Shown: in pieces, positions 27,553-34,691 of the stretch
Numbering within the stretch: position 1 is the stretch's first letter
How the letters are laid out: the number at the start of each line of letters is the position of its first letter
The notes under the pieces: generated by a model
What the model was told of the DNA's origin: nothing
The model's input: only the letters and a program-made list of their open reading frames with translations
Databases searched by the model: none
Position numbers and translations under genes: made by a program
Origin: Methyloradius sp035460505
Lineage (GTDB): Bacteria; Pseudomonadota; Gammaproteobacteria; Burkholderiales; Methylophilaceae
Assembly (NCBI GenBank): GCA_035460505.1
Contig: DATHWP010000091.1
Coordinates: forward strand, 24,995 to 88,994
Direction of reading: 5' to 3'
DNA length: 64,000 nucleotides

Positions 27553-28584
27553 TTATTCATCTAATCTGTTCAGCAACATGGCATCACCATAGCTGAAGAA
27601 GCGGTATTTCTCTGAAATTGCATGGGCGTAAGCTTGCTTGATATTGTTAAAGCCAGCAAAAGCCGAAACTAGCATAAGCAACGTGCTTTTTGGTAAATGG
27701 AAGTTGGTAAGCAATTGCTCTACTACTTTAAATTTGTAACCTGGCGTGATGAAAATATCAGTTTCGCCCAACCCTGCTACAAGTTCACCTGAGCGTGCGG
27801 CGCTCTCAAGTGCGCGCATGGCCGTGGTACCGATGGCTGTTACCTTGCGGCCTGCGGCCTGCGTTTGCTTAATCAGTTTTACAGTTTCTTGAGGAACTGA
27901 GTACAACTCGCTATGCATTTTATGCTCGGCAATATTTTCTACTCGTACAGGCTGAAAAGTGCCAGCCCCTACGTGCAGGGTGACGTAGGCGAATTGAATG
28001 CCTTGAGATTTTAATTGTTGCAACATCGCATCATCGAAATGCAAACCTGCAGTCGGTGCAGCAACGGCGCCCAGATGTTTTGCGTAAACTGTTTGGTATC
28101 GCTCTTCATCGGTATTGTCGGCATCATGGCTGATATAAGGTGGCAAGGGCAGGGCGCCGTACTGCTCCAGCAAATCTAGCAAAGGTGTTTCAGCCAAGAA
28201 CTTCAGCAGGAACAAATCATCCTGGCGCTCAATGACTTCTACTTCGATTTTCTCTGCTAGTAACAATCTGCTGCCAGACTTGGGCGAACGAGAAGCGCGA
28301 ACATGGGCTAGGGCGTGATGTTGGTCAATGACACGTTCTATCATGGCTTCAACCGCGCCACCAGATTGTTTATGGCCATGCAATCGTGCCTTAATCACGC
28401 GCGTATCGTTGAAAACCAATAAATCGCCAGCCTGCAAAAAGGTTGGCAGGTCTCGAAATAGCTGGTCATGAATGTTGCCATTAGACGAATCTAGCCTCAA
28501 CAAGCGGCTACCGCTGCGTTCTTGCGTGGGAAATTGTGCAATTAATGCATCAGGTAAATCAAAATCAAAATCAGTGGTTCGCAT
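27553..28584 (-). CDS. queA: S-adenosylmethionine:tRNA ribosyltransferase-isomerase QueA
   Basis: This 343-residue protein begins 'TTDFDFDLPDALIAQFP' and contains 'GDLLVFNDTRVIKARL', 'APTAGLHFDD', 'THVGAGTFQPVRVE'-type 'LHVGAGTFQPVRVENI' and 'TDIFITPGYKFKVVEQLLTNFHLP', all characteristic of QueA. It transfers the ribose part of SAM to preQ1 in tRNA, making epoxyqueuosine. It is divergent from tRNA-Leu, whose promoter overlaps the queA 5' region. The stop lies 77 bp before the start of the propeller gene. Confidence 0.96.
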   Translation of the reverse strand: MRTTDFDFDLPDALIAQFPTQERSGSRLLRLDSSNGNIHDQLFRDLPTFLQAGDLLVFNDTRVIKARLHGHKQSGGAVEAMIERVIDQHHALAHVRASRSPKSGSRLLLAEKIEVEVIERQDDLFLLKFLAETPLLDLLEQYGALPLPPYISHDADNTDEERYQTVYAKHLGAVAAPTAGLHFDDAMLQQLKSQGIQFAYVTLHVGAGTFQPVRVENIAEHKMHSELYSVPQETVKLIKQTQAAGRKVTAIGTTAMRALESAARSGELVAGLGETDIFITPGYKFKVVEQLLTNFHLPKSTLLMLVSAFAGFNNIKQAYAHAISEKYRFFSYGDAMLLNRLDE

Positions 28585-28606
28585 AAATGCCAGTGTTTGT
28601 TATAAT
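28578..28606 (+). promoter_or_regulatory. Sigma-70-type promoter of tRNA-Leu
   Basis: A perfect -10 TATAAT (28601-28606) lies 17 bp after TTCGCA (28578-28583, 4 of 6 matches to the -35 box), 13 bp before the tRNA. The -35 box overlaps the queA start codon on the other strand. Confidence 0.6.
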
Positions 28607-28618
28607 CTCGCCTCTGCA

Positions 28619-28705
28619 GCCGGGGTGGCGGAATTGGTAGACGCACTGGACTCAAAATCCAGCGAGGGCAACTTCATGGGGGTTCGATTCCCCCCCCCGG
28701 CACCA
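28619..28705 (+). tRNA. tRNA-Leu, anticodon CAA
   Basis: A complete 87-nt class II tRNA. The acceptor stem is GCCGGGG pairing with CCCCGGC, followed by A and an encoded CCA. The anticodon stem CTGGA/TCCAG encloses the loop CTCAAAA, so the anticodon is CAA, reading UUG codons. A long variable arm is present, as expected for tRNA-Leu. Confidence 0.96.
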
Positions 28706-28725
28706 GATTGCTTTATTTCAATTAT

Positions 28726-28742
28726 CCAGATGTAACATCTGG
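28726..28742 (+). terminator. Short hairpin after tRNA-Leu
   Basis: A 7-bp perfect stem, CCAGATG / CATCTGG, with a TAA loop lies 21 bp after the tRNA and is followed by a broken T-tract (TTCTACTTTC). The remainder up to the next gene is AT-rich with nothing recognised. Confidence 0.5.
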
Positions 28743-28933
28743 TTCTACTTTCAGTTCTAATTCTCTTTAAATTTGCATAGCTTCAAAATTATATCGAAGC
28801 ACATTTTATCCAGAGCTGGATTATAAATTCTTCTAGGGAATTAAGCTCCAACATCTGAGTTTTATTCATTTATTTTGATTAGAACATAGGTATATTGATA
28901 CGCTAAATCTTGTAAAGACTGATTGTTGAAGTC

Positions 28934-29296
28934 ATGGATAATCTTACACCTCATACAGATGGCGTTATCTGGCCCGCCATCATTCATTATCACGGGCAAG
29001 CTGAGCTAGGTTTTGTGTTGGATCAGCAGTCTTGGTCAAATGCTCAATATATACAAACCGCCCGATACCATATCTATGATGAATTGATCGACTCAATTGG
29101 GAGAACATATAGATTAGTTAATCAGGTAAATGCACCCGTAAGTATTGAGCCGATAGGCAAAATTACATCATTGCAGGATGTGATTGAGATGATTAGGATG
29201 CATGCCTCTGTGTCAGGCACATGTTGTGTAGCAAAATTCTCTGCAACATCCATTCAAGAAGCCATTGGCAGTTTAGCTATACAGGGTGATAGTTAA
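28934..29296 (+). CDS. Small uncharacterised protein, possibly DUF4144
   Basis: This 120-residue cytoplasmic protein has no signal peptide. It has 'GVIWPAIIHYHGQAELGFV', 'YHIYDELIDSIGRTYRLV' and 'SLQDVIEMIRMHAS'. The pattern resembles DUF4144, a small family of unknown role, but I am not sure. It ends 3 bp before the GIY-YIG gene and probably forms a two-gene unit with it. The single-domain fold cannot be assigned from sequence alone. Confidence 0.5.
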   Translation: MDNLTPHTDGVIWPAIIHYHGQAELGFVLDQQSWSNAQYIQTARYHIYDELIDSIGRTYRLVNQVNAPVSIEPIGKITSLQDVIEMIRMHASVSGTCCVAKFSATSIQEAIGSLAIQGDS

Positions 29297-29299
29297 ATA

Positions 29300-29542
29300 A
29301 TGGATTGGTGTTTATATTTACTCGAGTGCAAAAACGGTAGCTATTACAGCGGAATTACCAATAATCTTGAAGCACGCTATGCAGCGCATTTGGCAGGTAA
29401 GGGCGCCAAATATACGCGTGCAAACCCGCCAGTGAGAGTGCTTGCGAGCAAGGCTTATCCTGATCGTTCCAGAGCATCTGTAGCAGAAGCAATTCTTAAA
29501 AAGCTGCCAAGAACAGAAAAATTGGGATTTTTTACTGAGTAG
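29300..29542 (+). CDS. GIY-YIG domain protein (UPF0213-type)
   Basis: This 80-residue protein is a lone GIY-YIG nuclease-like domain. 'WCLYLLECKNGSYYSGITN' contains the two Tyr strands, followed by 'LEARYAAHLAGKGAKYTR' with the conserved Arg and His, and a later Glu ('VAEAILKKL'). It matches the small UPF0213/YhbQ group, whose members have been linked to DNA end processing. It lies 3 bp after the previous gene. Confidence 0.85.
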   Translation: MDWCLYLLECKNGSYYSGITNNLEARYAAHLAGKGAKYTRANPPVRVLASKAYPDRSRASVAEAILKKLPRTEKLGFFTE

Positions 29543-29568
29543 TTTTACTTAGCATGGATTGGTTAATG

Positions 29569-30069
29569 TCAGTCTTTAATCTTGCCGATGCTATCAATTT
29601 CTTCCTTGATTTTCATGTTATCCAACTTCTCAATAGGTAGCGCCGCAAAGAGCTTGATGCGATTTTCAAGATAGCCCGCAATCTTGCGGAATGCCGCTAA
29701 TTTCTCCTCATCCGTACCTTCTACAGCCGCTGGGTCTTCAACGCCCCAATGTGCTGTCATCGGTTGTCCAGGCCAGTATGGACAAACTTCACCAGCGGCG
29801 TTATCGCATACGGTAAATACAAAATCGAGAAAAGGTGCACCTTCAACCGTAAACTCATCCCAGCTTTTGCTGCGTAGGCCATTGGTAGATAAGCCTCTGG
29901 CTTCAAGCAATTTAAGTGCAAATGGATTGACTGTCCCATTTGGGTGGCTACCAGCGCTGTAGGTTTTGAATTTGCCTTTACCCCAGTGTTCCATGAGTTT
30001 TTCAGCCAGAATACTGCGCGCAGAGTTGCCTGTGCAGAGAAAAAGTACGTTATAGATTTTTTGATCCAT
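29569..30069 (-). CDS. arsC: Arsenate reductase ArsC, low-molecular-weight phosphatase type
   Basis: This 166-residue protein has the nucleophile loop 'VLFLCTGNSARSILAE' (Cys-x5-Arg) and 'YSAGSHPNGTVNPFAL', as in thioredoxin-coupled arsenate reductases. Further Cys residues lie in 'FTVCDNAAGEVCPYWPG', suitable for the disulfide relay. The acidic 'HWGVEDPAAVEG' segment supplies the general acid. It reduces arsenate to arsenite, which the divergent Acr3 pump exports. Its ATG abuts the arsR stop directly, so it is translationally coupled. Confidence 0.93.
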   Translation of the reverse strand: MDQKIYNVLFLCTGNSARSILAEKLMEHWGKGKFKTYSAGSHPNGTVNPFALKLLEARGLSTNGLRSKSWDEFTVEGAPFLDFVFTVCDNAAGEVCPYWPGQPMTAHWGVEDPAAVEGTDEEKLAAFRKIAGYLENRIKLFAALPIEKLDNMKIKEEIDSIGKIKD

Positions 30070-30423
30070 TTATGCGGATTCCTTGGTTTGATTTGCTGCG
30101 GCAGGACAGCAGAGGTTTTGAGTGACGCAATCATCGCTTGGGTTTTGGCAGCAGTTCTCAGTCAGGTAAGCAATTAAGCCATTCATCATGCTGTAATTGG
30201 CTTTGTATAAGATGGTGGTGCCTTTACGCTCAGTAGATGCTAAATCTGCATGCCGTAACTGCTGTAGATGAAATGACAGGGTGGCATTGGGTACCCCAAG
30301 TTTTTCACCAATAGCCCCAGCAGCCATGCCTGCCGCCCCTGCTTGTACTAGCAGGCGAAATATATCCAAGCGTGTTTCTTGTGCAAGTGCATCGAGTGCA
30401 GCAACAGCAATTAACTTTTCCAA
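30070..30423 (-). CDS. arsR: ArsR-family arsenic-responsive repressor
   Basis: This is a 117-residue winged-helix protein. The start 'ALAQETRLDIFRLLVQAG' and the recognition-helix region 'LGVPNATLSFHLQQLRHADL' are typical of the ArsR family. Instead of the classic ELCVCDL motif in the DNA-binding helix, it carries cysteines near the C-terminus ('ENCCQ', 'DDCVTQNLCCPA'), as in other variant ArsR repressors, so the arsenite site is probably there. A 12-bp inverted repeat just upstream is the likely operator. It forms an operon with arsC. Confidence 0.93.
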   Translation of the reverse strand: MEKLIAVAALDALAQETRLDIFRLLVQAGAAGMAAGAIGEKLGVPNATLSFHLQQLRHADLASTERKGTTILYKANYSMMNGLIAYLTENCCQNPSDDCVTQNLCCPAAANQTKESA

Positions 30424-30461
30424 TTCAGCTCCTTTTTGCCTGTATCAATCATTTGTCTTTC

Positions 30462-30487
30462 TATATTTCCATATTTATGGAAATATA
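30462..30487. promoter_or_regulatory. Candidate ArsR operator between arsR and acr3
   Basis: A perfect 12-bp inverted repeat, TATATTTCCATA - TT - TATGGAAATATA, lies 39 bp before arsR and 37 bp before acr3 in their shared promoter region. Position and symmetry suit one dimer repressing both directions. Confidence 0.75.
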
Positions 30488-30523
30488 TGCGCTTGTCAAA
30501 TTAAATTTTGTTGAAGGTGGCTC

Positions 30524-31594
30524 ATGAGTGCGCAATGTGAAGTGATTGTAAAAGAGGCAAGTAATCAAAAAATTGGCTTTTTTGAGCGCTATCTCACGGT
30601 TTGGGTATTTGTTTGTATTGCAGTTGGTATTGGCTTAGGTCATTACATGCCAAGAACTTTTGTTGCCTTGGGGGAAATGAAAATCGCTGAGGTTAATCTG
30701 CCAGTAGCAGTTTTAATCTGGCTGATGATTATCCCCATGCTGCTTAAAATTGATTTTCACGCGCTTTCAGGCGTAAAGCAGCATTGGAAGGGTATAGGGG
30801 TCACCTTGTTTATCAACTGGGCAGTCAAGCCTTTCTCAATGGCGTTCTTGGGTTGGCTATTTATTCGTGTGGTATTTCATGATTGGTTGCCAGTCGAGCA
30901 GATTGATTCATACATTGCAGGTTTAATATTGTTGGCTGCCGCACCTTGCACTGCCATGGTATTCGTCTGGAGTAACTTGACTGACGGCGAGCCGCATTTC
31001 ACCCTTAGCCAGGTGGCGCTCAATGATTTGATTATGGTATTTGCATTTGCGCCGATTGTCGCTTTGCTGCTCGGTTTGTCATCAATCACAGTGCCGTGGG
31101 GAACACTGCTTTTATCGGTACTGCTTTACATCGTAATCCCTGTTGTCATTAGCCAGCTTATGCGTATGCTACTGATCTCTCAAGGCAGTGAGGTTACCCT
31201 TAATGGCCTGCTTAAAGTACTGCAACCGTTGTCACTGAGTGCATTGCTAGCTACTTTGGTTTTACTTTTTGGCTTTCAAGGGAGACAAATTATTAATCAG
31301 TCTGCAGTCATTGCAATGCTAGCCGTGCCGATTTTGATACAGGTTTATTTCAACTCTGGCCTGGCTTATTGGCTAAATCGAAAGTTTGGCGTGGCGCATT
31401 GTGTCGCAGGCCCATCCGCATTGATAGGTGCCAGTAATTTCTTTGAGCTGGCCGTGGCCGCGGCTGTTAGTCTGTTTGGTCTGAATTCAGGTGCAGCTTT
31501 AGCAACGGTGGTGGGAGTTTTGATTGAGGTGCCAGTCATGCTATCGGTCGTTAAAATAGTCAACCAATCCAAAGGATGGTATGAAAAGGCATGA
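30524..31594 (+). CDS. Arsenite efflux transporter, Acr3 family
   Basis: This is a 356-residue polytopic inner-membrane protein with about ten hydrophobic helices. The conserved Acr3 cysteine lies in 'LLAAAPCTAMVFVWS', and a conserved 'TLSQVALNDLIMVF' segment follows. The C-terminal 'GPSALIGASNFFELAVAAA' block is typical. It exports arsenite using the proton gradient. AAGGTGG precedes the ATG. It is divergent from arsR-arsC and ends at a strong terminator. Confidence 0.94.
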   Translation: MSAQCEVIVKEASNQKIGFFERYLTVWVFVCIAVGIGLGHYMPRTFVALGEMKIAEVNLPVAVLIWLMIIPMLLKIDFHALSGVKQHWKGIGVTLFINWAVKPFSMAFLGWLFIRVVFHDWLPVEQIDSYIAGLILLAAAPCTAMVFVWSNLTDGEPHFTLSQVALNDLIMVFAFAPIVALLLGLSSITVPWGTLLLSVLLYIVIPVVISQLMRMLLISQGSEVTLNGLLKVLQPLSLSALLATLVLLFGFQGRQIINQSAVIAMLAVPILIQVYFNSGLAYWLNRKFGVAHCVAGPSALIGASNFFELAVAAAVSLFGLNSGAALATVVGVLIEVPVMLSVVKIVNQSKGWYEKA

Positions 31595-31626
31595 TGGAGT
31601 TGAGGCGGTAACTGAATATAAAATAA

Positions 31627-31658
31627 AAAAGGCCATCACAAATCTGTGATGGCCTTTT
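31627..31658. terminator. Bidirectional intrinsic terminator
   Basis: A 14-bp inverted repeat (AAAAGGCCATCACA / TGTGATGGCCTTTT) with an AATC loop and T-runs on both strands serves the convergent acr3 gene and the gene at 31671. Confidence 0.9.
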
Positions 31659-31670
31659 ATGCGGCTAAGT

Positions 31671-32033
31671 CTAAGTTTTAGCTTTTGCTGTTTTTGGCTT
31701 GGCCTTTGTGGCTGATACCACTTCAACTTTTACTTCTGCAGTTTTCTTCGCGGCAGGAGGGTTAACGGCGGCAGGTTTCTCATCTGCCTTTTTGCTCTTG
31801 GCTTTTTTACCAGAAGCACTATCTTTTTCTTTGATGGCATGCATTTTTTTGCGCCATTCTTGCAAATGTTCATCTTCAATCTCTAGCTGTATGGCTAAGG
31901 CAAAATCAACACTTACTTTGTCTTTCTCAAGCCTGCGTGGCAATTTCCCACCCATTCTTGATAACAGACGCTCTTTTTCTTCTTCAGATAGACTTTTTAT
32001 CTTCTCTAAATATTCTGGATTGCTTAGTTTCAT
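31671..32033 (-). CDS. Small protein with Lys/Ala-rich tail, unknown function
   Basis: The frame begins at a GTG at 32051, but the ATG at 32033 has GGGG upstream and is preferred. The 120-residue protein has a charged helical N-terminal half ('NPEYLEKIKSLSEEEKERLL', then 'DFALAIQLEIEDEHLQEW'). The tail of about 50 residues is made of Lys, Ala, Pro and Val, like histone-H1-type or DNA-binding tails ('KAKPKTAKAKT' at the end). I do not recognise the family. Nucleic-acid binding is a guess from composition only. Confidence 0.7.
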   Translation of the reverse strand: MKLSNPEYLEKIKSLSEEEKERLLSRMGGKLPRRLEKDKVSVDFALAIQLEIEDEHLQEWRKKMHAIKEKDSASGKKAKSKKADEKPAAVNPPAAKKTAEVKVEVVSATKAKPKTAKAKT

Positions 32034-32175
32034 TCTCAAACCCCGAAACACAATGTTGTGAACACGTGAGTTTATAGGAATATGATTTTCTTATGCATGA
32101 CCTTTTTGTGACAAAAAGAATTTTCGTGATTACTTCGGTAGATTTGAGTCATGTAAAGCTCACGATTGATTAGGT

Positions 32176-32715
32176 TTATTCCTTGATAACCGCATTGCCG
32201 TGCTTGGTAAACTTTAGCTGCTTAAGATCGTAACCCTGACTCTTTGCAACTGCCATGGCACGTTCTAATTCAGTTTTATTCAAATCTAGTGTTTTTGAAA
32301 GTATCCACAGATATTTGCGGTTGGGGTTAGCCACCACCGCCCATTGATAATCTTCATCTAAGCCGATGACCCAATAGTCTGCGCGAAAAGGCCAGAAGAA
32401 AGATACCTTGAGTTGCGATGTGCTAGTTGGACTAGCTTGCCAAGCTTTGCCTTTGGCTTGGTCAAATCCATCTTTGGTTCGGCAGCGATTCGTGACGTCA
32501 ATTTCACCCTTAGTATCTAGCGAATATTCTGCCGTGGTATCTCCAATACAATTTCGCTGGAAAAACATCGGGAATGCAGCGATCTCATACCACTTGCCTA
32601 CGTAGCGTTTAATATCAAGCGTGCTTACGCTGGTGACATCTGGCTGATCTGCCCGCGCTAAACAGCAGCACAAAAGAATGGCAAAAAAACTGAGCAGAGC
32701 TGGAATGCGTTTCAT
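32176..32715 (-). CDS. Exported lipocalin (Blc-like)
   Basis: The frame is open to 32787, but that start lies inside the downstream terminator of csp; the ATG at 32715 gives a proper signal peptide ('RIPALLSFFAILLCCCLARA'), with cleavage after Ala-Arg-Ala. The 179-residue protein has the lipocalin motif 'YVGKWYEIAAFPMFFQR', a 'YWVIGLDEDYQWAVVANP' strand block and the 'YLWILSKT' block. Bacterial lipocalins bind fatty acids or lysophospholipids in the periplasm. Cysteine placement does not make a convincing lipobox, so a soluble protein is favoured. Confidence 0.9.
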   Translation of the reverse strand: MKRIPALLSFFAILLCCCLARADQPDVTSVSTLDIKRYVGKWYEIAAFPMFFQRNCIGDTTAEYSLDTKGEIDVTNRCRTKDGFDQAKGKAWQASPTSTSQLKVSFFWPFRADYWVIGLDEDYQWAVVANPNRKYLWILSKTLDLNKTELERAMAVAKSQGYDLKQLKFTKHGNAVIKE

Positions 32716-32775
32716 ACGAAATGGATGCCTGATCAAGCTGGTTGATTTTTTAATTGCTAAGGGATCGCCCAAATA

Positions 32776-32801
32776 AAAATGGCCCAATTAAGGGCCATTT
32801 T
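32776..32801 (-). terminator. Intrinsic terminator of the cold-shock gene
   Basis: AAAATGGCCC / GGGCCATTTT with an AATTAA loop; on the minus strand the stem is followed by TTTTTATTT. It lies 47 bp after the csp stop codon. Confidence 0.85.
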
Positions 32802-32847
32802 ATGGGATTCTGTTAGTTGCTAAGCTACAGCAATATCAGATAAGCAA

Positions 32848-33051
32848 TTAAGCCTTCTGGATATTAGAAGCTTGTTTACCTTTAGCACCCTCTGTCACGT
32901 CAAAAGTAACGCGTTCATTTTCTTTCAAACTCTTGTAACCGCTATCAACGATTGCAGAGAAATGTGCGAATAAATCGTCACCACCACCATCAGGAGTAAT
33001 GAAACCAAAACCTTTAGAATCATTAAACCATTTAACTATACCTGTTGCCAT
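32848..33051 (-). CDS. Cold-shock protein, CspA family
   Basis: This 67-residue single OB-fold protein carries both RNA-binding motifs, 'KGFGFITPDGGG' (RNP1) and 'DLFAHFSAI' (RNP2). It acts as an RNA chaperone or transcription antiterminator. The C-terminus 'GKQASNIQKA' is typical. The gene is monocistronic, with a leader of roughly 100 nt from the predicted promoter at 33156-33184 and a terminator after it. It is divergent from infA. Confidence 0.95.
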   Translation of the reverse strand: MATGIVKWFNDSKGFGFITPDGGGDDLFAHFSAIVDSGYKSLKENERVTFDVTEGAKGKQASNIQKA

Positions 33052-33388
33052 TATATTACTTTCATACTTTTAAAAGGGAGGCACCCTGAAAGTCTGCTTA
33101 CCAAATTCATAAGCCCATAGACTTAAAAACTGAAATAACCAAACGCCTTATTGGCTTTGTACGTACAAATTAAGACAAAGTCAAGCAATATTATGATGAT
33201 TGCTTAATTAATCTTGCGCGCCTATACTGCGCGGACGTCTAAATTGCATTGGTCTAGTTCAAATAATGCAAAGCATGTACTACTAGTCTCATGTATTCCG
33301 CACTGAATTCCCTCTGATTTACTACACCTCAAAACTCTATGAGATTGTTGCTTCATCATGGTAACAAAAACTTATTGGAGAAATATTC
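33052..33388. other. 337-bp divergent intergenic region of csp and infA
   Basis: The left part would be the csp 5' leader and promoter. A 14-bp perfect palindrome (33156-33169) overlaps the predicted csp -10 box, and AAGCAAT / ATTGCTT (33183-33189 and 33199-33205, 9-bp spacer) lies just upstream. The right part presumably holds the infA promoter and leader; I see no clear motif there and no ORF of note. Confidence 0.5.
33156..33184 (-). promoter_or_regulatory. Predicted promoter of the cold-shock gene
   Basis: On the minus strand TTGACT (33184-33179) is separated by 17 bp from TACAAA (33161-33156). That predicts a start near 33149 and an untranslated leader of about 100 nt. The -10 box lies in the palindrome TTTGTACGTACAAA. 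Confidence 0.5.
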
Positions 33389-33646
33389 TTGGCAAAAGAA
33401 GAGCTTATAGAAATGAATGGTGTAGTGATGGAAGTGCTGCCTGATTCGCGCTTCCGAGTGACCTTGGATAACGGCCACAATCTGGTTGCCTACACGGGCG
33501 GAAAAATGCGTAAAAACCATATCCGAATTTTAGCGGGTGATAAGGTTACTTTAGAGTTGTCACCTTATGACATCAATAATGGCCGTATTACTTTCAGGCA
33601 CATTGAAGCAAAAGCCGCGTTTACTCCGAGACGTCGAACTTATTGA
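33389..33646 (+). CDS. infA: Translation initiation factor IF-1
   Basis: This 85-residue S1/OB-fold protein starts 'AKEELIEMNGVVMEVLPD' and includes 'GHNLVAYTGGKMRKNHIRI' and 'DKVTLELSPYD', the IF-1 core. The start codon is TTG, with GGAG 8 nt before it. It is longer than the usual 72 residues because of a basic tail ending 'FTPRRRTY', a form found as a second IF-1 in betaproteobacteria. IF-1 binds the 30S A site. It stands alone, away from the ribosomal protein operons, so another infA copy may exist elsewhere. Confidence 0.92.
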   Translation: MAKEELIEMNGVVMEVLPDSRFRVTLDNGHNLVAYTGGKMRKNHIRILAGDKVTLELSPYDINNGRITFRHIEAKAAFTPRRRTY

Positions 33647-33686
33647 TTCTGAATACTTGTATTTAAATCAACGCTTTTAAATGACA

Positions 33687-33724
33687 AAAAAGGGCTCACT
33701 AAATATATTTAGTGAGCCCTTTTT
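33687..33724. terminator. Bidirectional intrinsic terminator
   Basis: A near-perfect 18-bp inverted repeat, AAAAAGGGCTCACTAAAT and its complement, centred at 33705, lies between infA and the convergent PepSY gene, with T-runs on both strands. Confidence 0.9.
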
Positions 33725-33755
33725 GATTTATAGCTAAATTATTTCTGCACTGATT

Positions 33756-34268
33756 TTAATCTAGACCGATCTGGTAAACCTCTTCCTGATTTCCAACTAC
33801 TTTACCTGTGACAGCATCTACTTCTACCTCCCACTCTTTGCCATCTTTAGTCTTGATGTCGAATTCGTAAGAAGGATCGCCATCAGCTTCTATCTTGAAT
33901 TCACTTTCTACAACTTCACCAGCGTGTAATGCCAGTGCAATCTTTTTTGCCTCATCAACAGTGATTTTTGCTTTGGCTTTAAATGCAGGGTCGCTGGCAT
34001 CGACAACTTCAAGATTTACTTCTAGTATTTTGCCTGTTTTGGCATTTACTTCTACTTCCCATTCTTTGCCATCAGCACCTTTGATGTCGAACTCATAAAT
34101 AGCCTTGCCATTATCCAGCTCGGCCTCAAGTGAGATTACGTCACCTGGGTATTTCGCCAAAGCAGCTTTCATGGCGGTTTCTAATTTCCCTGTGAATTTT
34201 TCAGCTGCAAATGCTGGGGTAATCACAAATAAAGCGGCAATAACTGCTGCGACTGATGTTTTATACAT
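33756..34268 (-). CDS. Exported protein with two PepSY domains
   Basis: This 170-residue protein has a signal peptide ('SVAAVIAALFVITPAFA'). Two tandem PepSY-type repeats follow. Each contains 'YEFDIKG/KTKDGKEWEVEV', followed by 'NAKTGKIL' in the first and 'DAVTGKVV' in the second. The protein is acidic and probably periplasmic. PepSY domains are thought to inhibit or chaperone proteases, but no partner peptidase is adjacent. It is divergent from the ANTAR regulator, with a 423-bp region between. Confidence 0.88.
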   Translation of the reverse strand: MYKTSVAAVIAALFVITPAFAAEKFTGKLETAMKAALAKYPGDVISLEAELDNGKAIYEFDIKGADGKEWEVEVNAKTGKILEVNLEVVDASDPAFKAKAKITVDEAKKIALALHAGEVVESEFKIEADGDPSYEFDIKTKDGKEWEVEVDAVTGKVVGNQEEVYQIGLD

Positions 34269-34524
34269 GGCAATATCCTATCTGGTGGTTTAAAAATTGG
34301 CGGGCATTGTGTAAAAAGCCCAATGAAACCATTCTAGGTTTTGCGGCGTAAATTGTAAATAAAGTATTGATTATTATAGATAATTACTTTTAATTTTGGC
34401 TGCATGTAACCAGTATTGGTTGACGGTAGCCAATGCTGTGTGAAAAATGCAACAGATATCGGCGTTAGAAATAACTTATCGATATATCAAATACTCATGA
34501 CCTGAATAGGTGAAGTGTCAAAAA

Positions 34525-34540
34525 TGGTGCGCGTGCACCA
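34525..34540. promoter_or_regulatory. Inverted repeat, possible activator-binding site
   Basis: TGGTGC - GCGT - GCACCA lies about 100 bp upstream of the sigma-54-type -24 element, a usual distance for an enhancer. The half-sites use the same GCACC bases as NtrC sites but point the opposite way (NtrC: GCAC-N7-GTGC), so NtrC binding is uncertain. Confidence 0.35.
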
Positions 34541-34639
34541 CAAGTAAGTGCGGAGAGGTGTTTTTTTATGATGAGGAATAGAAATGATTTTTGGATTTAA
34601 TTTAATTATTTCATGGTATTAACGAATTTAATTGCTCAA

Positions 34640-34654
34640 TGGCATAGCTATTGC
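34640..34654 (+). promoter_or_regulatory. Sigma-54 (RpoN) type promoter of the ANTAR regulator
   Basis: TGGCATAGCTATTGC matches the -24/-12 consensus TGGCAC-N5-TTGC: GG and GC elements are at the exact spacing. It predicts a transcription start near 34666, 26 nt before the ATG. Nitrate assimilation genes are often under RpoN/NtrC control, which agrees. Confidence 0.65.
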
Positions 34655-34691
34655 TTTTAAAATAACTGCGTAATGTTAACTTGAGTCAATT

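Larger units (their letters stand above)
34269..34691. other. 423-bp divergent region upstream of the ANTAR regulator
   Basis: AT-rich, no ORF of note. It holds the promoter of the PepSY gene on the left. On the right are an inverted repeat at 34525-34540 and a sigma-54-type promoter at 34640-34654, both listed separately. Confidence 0.6.

Noticed and set aside
32716..32787. Longer start for the lipocalin gene
   Set aside because: It would place the coding start within the terminator hairpin of the cold-shock gene and hide the signal peptide.
34525..34540. NtrC-binding site
   Set aside because: The half-sites point the wrong way for the GCAC-N7-GTGC pattern, and the nearby GCAC/GTGC pair has a spacer of 9, not 7. 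Kept only as an unnamed inverted repeat.
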